Assembly: GCA_021162805.1 (NCBI GenBank)
Contig: JAGGXZ010000139.1
Coordinates: 1-56,809, forward strand
From: Candidatus Poribacteria bacterium
GTDB lineage: Bacteria > Poribacteria > WGA-4E > B28-G17
Direction of reading: 5' to 3'
DNA: 56,809 nucleotides
Translations under genes and position numbers: made by a program
The notes under the pieces: generated by a model
What the model was told of the DNA's origin: nothing
Seen by the model: the letters and a program-made list of their open reading frames with translations, nothing else
Databases searched by the model: none
Shown here: positions 17,457 to 25,059 of the stretch, piece by piece
Layout of the letters: each line of letters begins with the position of its first letter
Position numbering within the stretch: the first letter of the stretch is position 1

Positions 17457-18653
17457 ATGGCGAGGTTTAGATTTTCCGCCAGGGATAAAAAAGGAATGCT
17501 GAGGAGGGGAACCATCGAGGCGGAAACTGTTTCCTCACTCGTGAGACAGCTTAGGGATAGGGGACTGCGCGTGATGTCCGTCTCACCCATAGGACATAAA
17601 CCCGGATCAGGCTCCGTCCTGAGGAGGATCGTTCTCATCAAATCTAAGGTCAAGCCCAAGGATCTGGCGATCTTCACCAGACAGTTCGCCATGATGCTTG
17701 AAGCAGGTGTAGATATCGTCAAATCGCTTTCGATCATAGAGGAACAGACGGATCATGTGACGCTGAAGGAGGTTATAGGTGAAATCAGAGAGGAGGTGGA
17801 GAGAGGACGGTCGCTTGCGGAGGCGATGGGGATGTACCCGAAGGTGTTCGACCGTTTCTACATCCACATGATGGAGGCGGCTCAAACCAGCGGCTCCTAC
17901 GAGAACGTGCTTATGGATATAGCGACCGATATCGAGAAAAGGGAGAGGATAAAGGGCAAGGTGAAATCATCCCTGATGCCCTCTCTGACAACTCTCGGGT
18001 TCGCCTTAATGCTCTGTTTCAGCCTCATAAGGTTCGTCGTCCCTCAATTCGTGGACCTCTATAACGGCGTCGTCAATCTGCCCAGACCGACTCAGATCCT
18101 TCTGGACGTGAGCCGATTCATACAGGGACGAGGAGGAGCGATTCTCCTTCTGGGAATTATATCGACAGCCATCATCCTCAAAAAGGCCATATCGAACGGG
18201 ACAGGAAGATACATATGGGATGAGATGAAGTTCAAGATGCCCCTTTTCGGCCCCCTGATAAGGAAGATCGCCATAGGTCATTTCGCCAGGACCCTGGGAT
18301 TGCTCTTGGGAAACGGCGTGGATTATCTCCTTGCTCTGGACATCGTCGCCAATGCCTCTAAGAACGTCTTCCTATCCCAGATCCTGCGACGGGCCAGGGA
18401 TCAGGTTAACAGGGGAATGCTCCTATCCAAGTCGCTCATGGAAAGCGGCATCTTCCCGCCCATGGTCATACAGATGATCTCATCGGGCGAGGAGGCGGCG
18501 AGACTTCCGGAGATGCTCGAGAGGATATCCCGCATATGTGAGGAGGAGATAGATAGATCGGTTGAAAGGTTGAGCGGGATGGTGATCCCGATCATGACTC
18601 TGATCATCGGCGCTATAGTGGGCGGCATACTGCTGAGCCTCTATCTGCCATGA
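17457..18653 (+). CDS. pilC: Type IV pilus inner-membrane platform protein PilC
   Basis: Polytopic protein of the GspF/PilC family that sits under the pilus and couples to PilB/PilT. The 398 residues contain two GspF repeats, about 65-190 (FTRQFAMMLEAGVDIVKSL) and 270-390 (HFARTLGLLLGNGVDYLLAL), each followed by hydrophobic helices; the last helix ends in LIIGAIVGGILLSLYLP. Length and ends are normal for the family. It starts two bases after the HD-GYP stop and its own stop overlaps the pilM remnant start by ATGA. Confidence 0.95.
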   Translation: MARFRFSARDKKGMLRRGTIEAETVSSLVRQLRDRGLRVMSVSPIGHKPGSGSVLRRIVLIKSKVKPKDLAIFTRQFAMMLEAGVDIVKSLSIIEEQTDHVTLKEVIGEIREEVERGRSLAEAMGMYPKVFDRFYIHMMEAAQTSGSYENVLMDIATDIEKRERIKGKVKSSLMPSLTTLGFALMLCFSLIRFVVPQFVDLYNGVVNLPRPTQILLDVSRFIQGRGGAILLLGIISTAIILKKAISNGTGRYIWDEMKFKMPLFGPLIRKIAIGHFARTLGLLLGNGVDYLLALDIVANASKNVFLSQILRRARDQVNRGMLLSKSLMESGIFPPMVIQMISSGEEAARLPEMLERISRICEEEIDRSVERLSGMVIPIMTLIIGAIVGGILLSLYLP

Positions 18654-18931
18654 AAAGGCCGGATGGACTGATACAATCGTTAAAAAGCCGGTTTGAGTAC
18701 CACATGGCCGATTATCCCCCTCCGCAGCGGGTGATCCTGACAGGCGGACTCTCCCAGTTGCCCTTTATGGTGGAGCTTCTCTCGTCCGAGCTCTCCCTCC
18801 CTGTGGAGAGGATAAGATATCTTGACCGGTTCGATCTGGATCGAAGGGGTGAAGGGGTGAAAGAGATGATTGACAATCAAGCTCTGTTCGCCACGGCGAT
18901 AGGGTTGGCTTTGAAGGTGATGGCGGAATGA
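18650..18931 (+). pseudogene. pilM: PilM remnant: C-terminal end only
   Basis: PilM is an actin-like cytosolic protein of about 350 residues that binds PilN. Only 93 residues remain here. The segment RVILTGGLSQLPFMVELLSSEL with the later FATAIGLALKVMAE matches the end of PilM (the VLTGGGA-LPG strand and the final helix). The first residues MKRPDGL could be the original PilM start, which in homologues runs straight into the GLDIG phosphate-1 motif, so the pattern suggests an in-frame internal deletion of roughly 250 codons that kept both ends. The ATGA overlap with pilC and the overlap with pilN are preserved. The ATPase-like core is absent. Confidence 0.75.
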
Positions 18932-19518
18932 AGGTAGTAGAGGTAAATCTGCTTCCACCTGAATATGCGCCTGAAAGCCCATATAGTGTGAGGAACATAA
19001 TCATACTCCTCCTCTCATTCCTGATACTCGGTTTCCTCATACTCATCGCCTTGCAACTTGTGGCGTTAAAGGAGAGATACGTGGCGGAGAACGTGAGGTT
19101 GGTTACAGCGATTAACGCCTTCAAGAAGGAGAAGGGGAAATTGGACTCCCTTCTCGAAAGGAAATCCGAGCTGGAGAAAAGATTCGAGATGGTGAGGGAG
19201 GCTTTAGGGAGGAGAAGGACATGGGCGGATAAGCTCACCGATATCTGGAGGGCAATACCGGATGGGATATGGCTTCAAGGCATATATCTGCGCGGGGTGG
19301 AATCGCAGGGAATACCATCGCTCAGGATATCGGCTTCCGCCCTCGACCTTGGACGTATAGAGAAGTTCATCCGACGGCTTAAAAGGTCGCCGTATTTTAA
19401 GGGGGTTATCTCCATCTCCGTGAATCGTCAAACCACCTCAGGGGGTGGCTTCTATAATTTCGAGTTGAAGCTTCCGCTCAAAGAAGATTCAACAGGCCAG
19501 CTTCCACTTACAAGGTAG
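18928..19518 (+). CDS. pilN: Type IV pilus alignment protein PilN
   Basis: Bitopic inner-membrane protein that links cytosolic PilM to periplasmic PilO. The N-terminus VVEVNLLPPEY is the conserved INLLP motif that docks into PilM, followed by one membrane helix (about residues 23-48), a coiled-coil region and a ferredoxin-like domain with IPDGIWLQGIYLRG. The 196-residue length is normal. It overlaps the pilM remnant by four bases. Because PilM lacks its core, the INLLP motif here may have no partner. Confidence 0.92.
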   Translation: MKVVEVNLLPPEYAPESPYSVRNIIILLLSFLILGFLILIALQLVALKERYVAENVRLVTAINAFKKEKGKLDSLLERKSELEKRFEMVREALGRRRTWADKLTDIWRAIPDGIWLQGIYLRGVESQGIPSLRISASALDLGRIEKFIRRLKRSPYFKGVISISVNRQTTSGGGFYNFELKLPLKEDSTGQLPLTR

Positions 19519-19526
19519 GTATAGTC

Positions 19527-20093
19527 ATGTTCCTGAATGTTTTGAAGAGGTCTCTTATATACATGCTCATGTGGGCCATAACGATGTTCTCCTTCTACCT
19601 CATCGTGTGGAAGCCAAATGTGGAGGAGATCGAGGCGCTTGGAAGGCAGATCTCGATCAACCGGAAGAGCCTGAGCATGATACAGAAACAGATAAAGGAG
19701 GCCCCTGAGATCAACGAGGAGGAGCTCAATATGATTGAGAAATCCCTCGACCTGTTCCTGGCCAGAATACCAGCCGAGGTGGATCTGCCAGATATACTGG
19801 AAAGGGTGAGAGAGTTGGGGATCCGGAGACACGGGCTACGGATAAACTCCCTATCCGATGTGAGATCGGTCAAGGTGGCGGATAAAAAGGGGGGGTATTC
19901 AAAGGCCATATACAGGCTCATCGCTGAGGGCGATTTCAGAGGAATGGTAGGATTCATACGGGATTTGGAGAGCTCCCAGAGGCTCATCTCGATCGAATCC
20001 TTCTCCATAAAGGCAAGGGAGCTCGATCTGATGTTCGCCGTCCTCTACTGTCCGATTAAGGCGGAGGTGAAATCGGATGGTGAGACTCGATAA
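19527..20093 (+). CDS. pilO: Type IV pilus alignment protein PilO
   Basis: Bitopic inner-membrane protein, 188 residues: one helix at about residues 9-28, a coiled coil through residue 75, then a ferredoxin-like domain with EVDLPDILERVRELG and a C-terminal MVGFIRDLESSQRLISI segment, as in PilO. It pairs with PilN in the periplasm. The 3' end overlaps pilP by 17 bases. No damage is visible. Confidence 0.9.
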   Translation: MFLNVLKRSLIYMLMWAITMFSFYLIVWKPNVEEIEALGRQISINRKSLSMIQKQIKEAPEINEEELNMIEKSLDLFLARIPAEVDLPDILERVRELGIRRHGLRINSLSDVRSVKVADKKGGYSKAIYRLIAEGDFRGMVGFIRDLESSQRLISIESFSIKARELDLMFAVLYCPIKAEVKSDGETR

Positions 20094-20526
20094 CCTTATA
20101 TTCATCGCGATAGCCGTTCTGCTGGTCATATGCGGAGCGATGGAGTATCGGCTGATCGAGAGAAGGATATCCGCTATGCCAATGCTGAGGCTAACACATC
20201 AGGTGAAGGAGAACGAGAAGCTGAATGAGATGCTCAAATCGATTCTGCGTCCCACTTCGATCACCCCTTTACCCTCAAAAGACCCGTTCGAGCCCCCGGA
20301 TCTCCTGAAAAAGAAAGGGGATGAAGGGATCGAACTGAAGCTCACGACGATCTGTTGGAGTCGATCCAGAGCGATGGCCGTCGTAAACGGCAGGATATTC
20401 GAGGAGGGGGAGAGCGACCCAACGAGCAGGTTTACGGTCGAGAGGATCGATCCCGACGATGTGATCGTCAGACTGACAAAAGGAGGGAGTAAAACCTTGA
20501 AGATCAAGGGGGTGAAGGGACAATGA
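20077..20526 (+). CDS. pilP: PilP-like pilus protein
   Basis: A 149-residue protein between pilO and the secretin gene. It has an N-terminal membrane helix (about residues 8-24) rather than the lipobox of proteobacterial PilP, a linker with PSKDPFEPP that matches the conserved DPF motif, and a small beta domain (KLTTICWSRSRAMAVVNGRIFEEGE) of the PilP/GspC homology-region type. It should connect the PilNO complex to the secretin. Assignment rests on the DPF motif and gene order. Confidence 0.8.
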   Translation: MVRLDNLIFIAIAVLLVICGAMEYRLIERRISAMPMLRLTHQVKENEKLNEMLKSILRPTSITPLPSKDPFEPPDLLKKKGDEGIELKLTTICWSRSRAMAVVNGRIFEEGESDPTSRFTVERIDPDDVIVRLTKGGSKTLKIKGVKGQ

Positions 20527-21449
20527 GGCTAAAGATCCTCATCATCATTGCGATCCTGATTTCAACCCTCTGGTTTTCAACCTTCTGCTGGGGATTGATA
20601 GCCAGGATAACCTCAATAAAGCTCAGTCAGGAGAACGGGGGTCTTGTTGTAAGGCTGGAGGGAAACGGCAAGATGGAGTTTCTCCTCAGACCGAGCTACT
20701 ATAAAGGCGATAAGCTCGTGCTTTTCGGTGATATCCCAAACTCCTATTGTTTCGTAAACGGTAGGAGACGATGGAGGAGTCTGAACCCGCCGGATGAAAG
20801 AGTGGAAAAGGTACTACTTGCCCAGTATACCTTCAATCCGCCCGTGACGAGGTTGGTCTTCCTTCTGAGCGAGGAGGTCTATCCGGAGGTGCGGAGCGAA
20901 CGCCGTTCGCTGATACTCTTCTTTCCGCCCAACGAGCCGAAAGGCGACCAACCGATCATGGATAAAATCGTGACCATAAGGTCGGAGGGCGAGACGCTGG
21001 GGAAAATGTTGAGGCTGCTCTTCGAACAGTATGGGGCAAATTTCATCGTCGAGAAGGGGGTGGATGTCAATCAGAAGGTCACCCTCAACCTCAGGGATGT
21101 GCCGCTCAGAGTGGCTCTCAGGGAACTTTTGAGTTCGCTCGGCTATCGGTTCGAGGAGACCGAAGGAGGAATAATAAGGGTAACAGCGAGGAGGAGCCAG
21201 CCTCAGGTCAAACCGCCCCCCCAACCTCCTGCTGGGTTTGCCGTTAAGACCTTCCGGCTGAAATACATATCCCCTGCCAATATCATACGGGCCCTGAGCG
21301 GAACGCTGCCTGAGGGGATCAAGGTCACGGGAGATGAGGCAAGTCGAACCTTAATCCTGTCGGGCGATGAGGTGGGGATAAAAAGGCTGGAGCCCATGGT
21401 AAGAAAGTTGATAGGGGAGATAGACCTGCCCCACCTGAAATGCCAATGA
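20523..21449 (+). CDS. pilQ: Secretin PilQ, N-terminal half (frameshifted)
   Basis: Periplasmic half of the outer-membrane pilus secretin. After a signal peptide (about residues 1-24) come an AMIN-type domain (about 28-130), an STN/N0 domain (about 148-225, with LNLRDVPLRVALRELLSSLGY) and a first N1 domain (about 245-305, with KTFRLKYISPANIIRAL). The frame then ends within a few codons at TGA after LPHLKCQ. In the other frame the sequence continues directly into the rest of the secretin. Adding one C to the CCCC at 21429-21432 would restore DLPPPEMPMKREIEE and a single protein of about 640 residues. The gene starts inside the last codons of pilP (ATGA). Confidence 0.85.
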   Translation: MRLKILIIIAILISTLWFSTFCWGLIARITSIKLSQENGGLVVRLEGNGKMEFLLRPSYYKGDKLVLFGDIPNSYCFVNGRRRWRSLNPPDERVEKVLLAQYTFNPPVTRLVFLLSEEVYPEVRSERRSLILFFPPNEPKGDQPIMDKIVTIRSEGETLGKMLRLLFEQYGANFIVEKGVDVNQKVTLNLRDVPLRVALRELLSSLGYRFEETEGGIIRVTARRSQPQVKPPPQPPAGFAVKTFRLKYISPANIIRALSGTLPEGIKVTGDEASRTLILSGDEVGIKRLEPMVRKLIGEIDLPHLKCQ

Positions 21450-22453
21450 AGAGGGAAATCGAGGAGAAGCCTAAGCCTATCAAGAGGGTGTTTAAGATCG
21501 TCTACTCCGATCCGGAGGAGCTCAAGCGTATATTTACACCTCTGCTCTCCACTCAGGGTAAAATAGAAGCGATTACGGCCTCAAAGGGAGGATACGAAAT
21601 AAAGCAGCCTTCAAACGCAAACGGCGGATACCTGATAATCTCCGACCTTCCGGAGGTGATCTCGACGATCGTGGAGGAGCTTAAAAAGCTCGATCGTCCC
21701 GCGCCTCAGGTGGAGATACGGGCATATATCATCGAGAGGACGATATCCGATGAGGAGCAGATGGGATTTAGCTGGAATTTCGGATATAGGAAAAGGAAAC
21801 TTACCCTCAACGGCAGATCATCGGAAGATACGAGATCGAAGGGATTTTTGAACCTGCGCTACGGCACTCTATCTCCCGCCGAGTTCAACGCCGTTTTAAG
21901 GATGATCTCATCCAGTTCCAGGGCGAGAGTGCTTTCCAATCCCAGCATCACCGTCCTTGAAGGCCAGCAGGCGAGATTCCATAGTGGAGACCAGGTGGGA
22001 TTTTCGAAGGTGACGATACAGCAGGGGATAGAGATGGTTGAAACGGAGTTCAAGGACCTCGGCGTGGTCCTGACCGTCACACCTCATGTTAAGGAGGGGA
22101 AAGCCGTCATGCTGGACATAGACATACAGGTCAGCGATCTCGGCGAATTGACCAAGACGGGTGAGCCGACGATCTCGACCAGAGAAGCACAGACCGAGGT
22201 GCTGGTGCGGGATGGTGAGACGTTGGTCATAGGAGGGCTGACATCTGAGAGAAAAATCCGTTCGACGGAGAAAACCCCTCTCCTGGGCGATATCCCGCTT
22301 CTGAAACGGCTCTTCACCTCTCACAACACAACTTCCAAGAGAAGCGAGGTGATCGTCTTCATAATTCCGAGAATAGCTAACCCGGTCGGAACTGCAGGTA
22401 ACTCTCCAGAAGACAAATGCGTCGGCCTTGTCCAGTCGCCTCGAAATCCCTAA
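21440..22453 (+). CDS. pilQ: Secretin PilQ, C-terminal half (frameshifted)
   Basis: Contains a second N1 domain (RVFKIVYSDPEELKRIFTPL) and the membrane-pore secretin domain: VEIRAYIIERT, ARVLSNPSITVLEGQQA, FKDLGVVLTVTPHV, ISTREAQTEVLVRDGETLVIGG cut here for length, and PLLGDIPLLKRLF with the terminal VIVFIIPRI. There is no signal peptide, and the ATG at 21440 lacks a ribosome binding site, so this half is unlikely to be made or exported on its own unless ribosomes shift at the C-run. It is best seen as the second part of one pilQ gene broken by a one-base loss. Confidence 0.85.
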   Translation: MPMKREIEEKPKPIKRVFKIVYSDPEELKRIFTPLLSTQGKIEAITASKGGYEIKQPSNANGGYLIISDLPEVISTIVEELKKLDRPAPQVEIRAYIIERTISDEEQMGFSWNFGYRKRKLTLNGRSSEDTRSKGFLNLRYGTLSPAEFNAVLRMISSSSRARVLSNPSITVLEGQQARFHSGDQVGFSKVTIQQGIEMVETEFKDLGVVLTVTPHVKEGKAVMLDIDIQVSDLGELTKTGEPTISTREAQTEVLVRDGETLVIGGLTSERKIRSTEKTPLLGDIPLLKRLFTSHNTTSKRSEVIVFIIPRIANPVGTAGNSPEDKCVGLVQSPRNP

Positions 22454-22461
22454 GATCGCCC

Positions 22462-22668
22462 TCATGATATCGCTTGATCCCGCGCCCGATATACGCTGCA
22501 TAGTATCAACTCCGGTAACACCTCCGCCAATCGCAATAACGGCAGTATGATCCCGGCTTGACCGTAGCAGTAACCGGTCCCGACCACCTTCGGATTTCTC
22601 AGGGTGGGCCAGGCGATCAATACGGAGCCGTTCCTCTCCATTAGCCTGTAACGAAGGCGTAAATTCAT
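22462..22668 (-). CDS. Small ORF coupled to ybbR, LanC-like motif
   Basis: A 68-residue frame whose ATG overlaps the stop of the upstream ybbR-domain gene (ATGA), as expected of a translated operon member. Its middle reads VVGTGYCYGQAGIILPLLRL, which resembles the cysteine motif of lanthionine-synthetase C-like (LanC) proteins (G-x-CxG-xxGI followed by a leucine-rich helix). A complete LanC domain has about 400 residues with seven such repeats, so this would be a remnant. The family link rests on one motif and is weak. It ends nine bases from the convergent pilQ stop. Confidence 0.4.
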   Translation of the reverse strand: MNLRLRYRLMERNGSVLIAWPTLRNPKVVGTGYCYGQAGIILPLLRLAEVLPELILCSVYRARDQAIS

Positions 22669-23081
22669 CGCCTGATGATCTCTATCTTACGGGGTTCGAC
22701 GTAAAGGAGCACCATGCCTTTGGGCAGGACGAAATCGGTGTCTAATATCTCCACCGATTCATCTCCCTCCTTGATTCTATCCGCTCTGATCTCAGCTTTG
22801 ATCGATGAGATCTCGTCAAGCGAGAGATGATCTGGCACCTTTACCGTAATGGTTACCTTATCCTGGGCGAGCTTTAACCTGCCGTTTTCCCCCTTTATCT
22901 CTACAGGGACGGAGTCGATCCTGACCGAATTAACATACCATTGTCGCCGAGTCTGAGGCTGCACCGACGCTTTGAAGGGTATCTCCCTTTCGCTCTGCCA
23001 GGAGTAAAGCCACAGTGCCGCCGCTATGAGCACACATGCCACCTTGATCTCCACGTTCCTGAAGATTTTTCTCTCCTTCAT
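22665..23081 (-). CDS. YbbR-domain protein (CdaR-like partner of diadenylate cyclase)
   Basis: A 138-residue protein with one N-terminal helix (about residues 10-28, VEIKVACVLIAAALWLY) and one extracytoplasmic YbbR-like domain (VPVEIKGENGRLKLAQDKVTITVKVP cut here for length). In Firmicutes the CdaR protein carries four YbbR domains and modulates the CdaA cyclase; here there is only one. It overlaps the cyclase gene by four bases, the usual cdaA-cdaR order, which supports the role. Confidence 0.85.
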   Translation of the reverse strand: MKERKIFRNVEIKVACVLIAAALWLYSWQSEREIPFKASVQPQTRRQWYVNSVRIDSVPVEIKGENGRLKLAQDKVTITVKVPDHLSLDEISSIKAEIRADRIKEGDESVEILDTDFVLPKGMVLLYVEPRKIEIIRR

Positions 23082-23857
23082 CTCCGTTCCTCTCCTCTCT
23101 CGTTGGTGGAATGGAGGAGATATGAGCTGAGCATTCTCTCGAGCGTCAATGGGTTGAGATCCTGATGTAGTTTGCCCTCGGCAGCCAGCGAGATGATACC
23201 CTTGTCCTCTGAGACGATGACGGCTATCGCATCTGTGCTTCGGCTCAGTCCTATAGCAGCTCGATGTCTATAGCCGAAGCCGATCTCTTCACCCAAAAGA
23301 TCCCTGGATATCGGCAGGATAACGCTTGAAGCAGCTATGCGAAGGTTGCGTATCACCACCGCCCCATCTCTCACCGGGCTCTCCGGCGAGAAGATCGTCA
23401 GGATCAGCTCCCAGGTGATAAGGGCATCCATCTTGATCCCCGATTCAACGAAGTAATCGAGCTTATCCTCCCTCTCGAAGACGATAATTCCCCCGACGCC
23501 CGATTTGACCATTCGTTCGGCGGCCTTCGATATCTCCGAGATGCACCTTTGCAGATCCGTGTTCCCCCCCAGGATGGTCCATCTCTGTCCCAATCTGGAA
23601 AGGGCGCCTTTGAGTTCGGACTGAAAGAGTATGATAAAGGCTATCACTCCCCAGGTCCAGAACTTCCCCAGCAGCCAGGATGCGGCTCTCAGATGGATGA
23701 GATTCGCCAGGAAGGAGATGATCGCCAATACGGCTATCCCCTTTATCGCCTGAGCGGCCTTTGTGCTTCGGAGCATCATAAAGAACTGATAAAGCACAAA
23801 GGAGACGAGAGAGATGTCAATCAGTATGAGGATTACGTCCTTAACTATATTCAGCAT
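23078..23857 (-). CDS. cdaA: Membrane diadenylate cyclase CdaA
   Basis: Makes cyclic di-AMP from two ATP molecules. The 259-residue protein has three N-terminal membrane helices (about residues 5-28, 36-55, 64-82) and a DisA_N cyclase domain. The catalytic motifs are both present: DGA at residues 164-166 (context SPVRDGAVVI, where most have a histidine or leucine-histidine pair before DGA) and RHRAAIGLS at 197-205. It lies between folP and the ybbR-domain gene with short overlaps on each side. A typical following gene, glmM, is not present. Confidence 0.95.
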   Translation of the reverse strand: MLNIVKDVILILIDISLVSFVLYQFFMMLRSTKAAQAIKGIAVLAIISFLANLIHLRAASWLLGKFWTWGVIAFIILFQSELKGALSRLGQRWTILGGNTDLQRCISEISKAAERMVKSGVGGIIVFEREDKLDYFVESGIKMDALITWELILTIFSPESPVRDGAVVIRNLRIAASSVILPISRDLLGEEIGFGYRHRAAIGLSRSTDAIAVIVSEDKGIISLAAEGKLHQDLNPLTLERMLSSYLLHSTNERGEERR

Positions 23858-25059
23858 GACTTAAGGCGGCAGATAGCATCTGTCATAACGGCGACCCGTT
23901 TCATCTGCTTAACGTCATGCACTCTCACAACATCAGCACCGTTCGCTATTGAAATCGCCACGGTGGCCGCCGTTCCCTCCAATCGCTCTTCCACAGGCAG
24001 ATCTCCCAGCGCTTTGCCTATAAAGGATTTGCGTGATGTGCCGATGAGAATCGGAGACCCTAGCGATTTGAACTCCCTCAGCCTGCGGAGTATCTCGATG
24101 TTGTCCTCATACCTCTTGCCGAAACCTATTCCAGGATCGATCATGATCCTATCTCGATCGACGCCGCCTTGAAGGGCTGCTTCGATCCTCTCATCTAGGA
24201 AGGAGTAGATCTCAGAGATAAGGTCATCATACTCAGGGGATACCTGCATGGTTTTAGGAGTGCCCTTCATATGCATCAACACCACGCCGACCTTCCCCCT
24301 TGCGGCCAGATCCACCATCCTAGGATCTCTAAGGGCTGTTATGTCGTTTATAATCGAAGCGCCGGAATCTATAGCCTCTTCAGCGACTGAAGGCTTATAT
24401 GTATCGATGGATATAGGTAGATCGATTCTTCTGGCGATCTCCTTTATGACGGGGATCACCCTTCTTTTCTCTTCATCATCATCGACCGGATCGGCGCCCG
24501 GGCGAGAGGATTCACCGCCCACATCTATGATATCGGCTCCTTCCTCGGCCATCCGCTCGGCGTGCGCTATAGCATCATCAAGCTTGAGAAATCTGCCGCC
24601 GTCCGAGAAGGAGTCGGGTGTGACGTTCAGGACCCCCATTATGAGCGTCCTTTGGCCTAGGATTATCTCCCTTCCGGCACAGTCCATACATCTTCGGCCC
24701 TCAAGTTCGTAGTTATCGATCGCCTTTCTGATTTCCTCGGCCGCTCCTTTCAACCCGAAGGGCTGAACTGAAAGCTTTTTCAGGAACCCTTCAAACTGTT
24801 TCTTAGTTCCCATGACTAGGACGGTGGTTCTTTCCGTCTCGAGCGTCAGGGTCTCCCTTGCGGTGGCGACCTCTCCCCCCAGCGAAAGCATCTCCTGTTT
24901 CATGATATTGGCGGCCGTGGTTCTAACCCCTTCGACCCTGACCAGATAATGGAGCCCTTTGGGCGTCATTATCCTGGTTCCATAGATGGTCGCGCCGATC
25001 CTTTGTATCTCCCTTTTAATCTCATCTTCACGCTCAAGCTTCAGAACCCTTGCCCTCAT
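23851..25059 (-). CDS. folP: Dihydropteroate synthase, long form
   Basis: Joins 4-aminobenzoate to the pterin pyrophosphate in folate synthesis. The enzyme domain starts near residue 138 with [15 protein letters not shown], followed by [37 protein letters not shown] and [10 protein letters not shown], with [10 protein letters not shown] near the end; all substrate-binding motifs are intact. The first 120 or so residues form an extra domain ([21 protein letters not shown] cut here) known from the long FolP form of some Firmicutes and other thermophile-related bacteria; its role is unknown. The ATG lies inside the last codons of ftsH, a 26-base overlap. Confidence 0.95.
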   Translation of the reverse strand: MRARVLKLEREDEIKREIQRIGATIYGTRIMTPKGLHYLVRVEGVRTTAANIMKQEMLSLGGEVATARETLTLETERTTVLVMGTKKQFEGFLKKLSVQPFGLKGAAEEIRKAIDNYELEGRRCMDCAGREIILGQRTLIMGVLNVTPDSFSDGGRFLKLDDAIAHAERMAEEGADIIDVGGESSRPGADPVDDDEEKRRVIPVIKEIARRIDLPISIDTYKPSVAEEAIDSGASIINDITALRDPRMVDLAARGKVGVVLMHMKGTPKTMQVSPEYDDLISEIYSFLDERIEAALQGGVDRDRIMIDPGIGFGKRYEDNIEILRRLREFKSLGSPILIGTSRKSFIGKALGDLPVEERLEGTAATVAISIANGADVVRVHDVKQMKRVAVMTDAICRLKSC

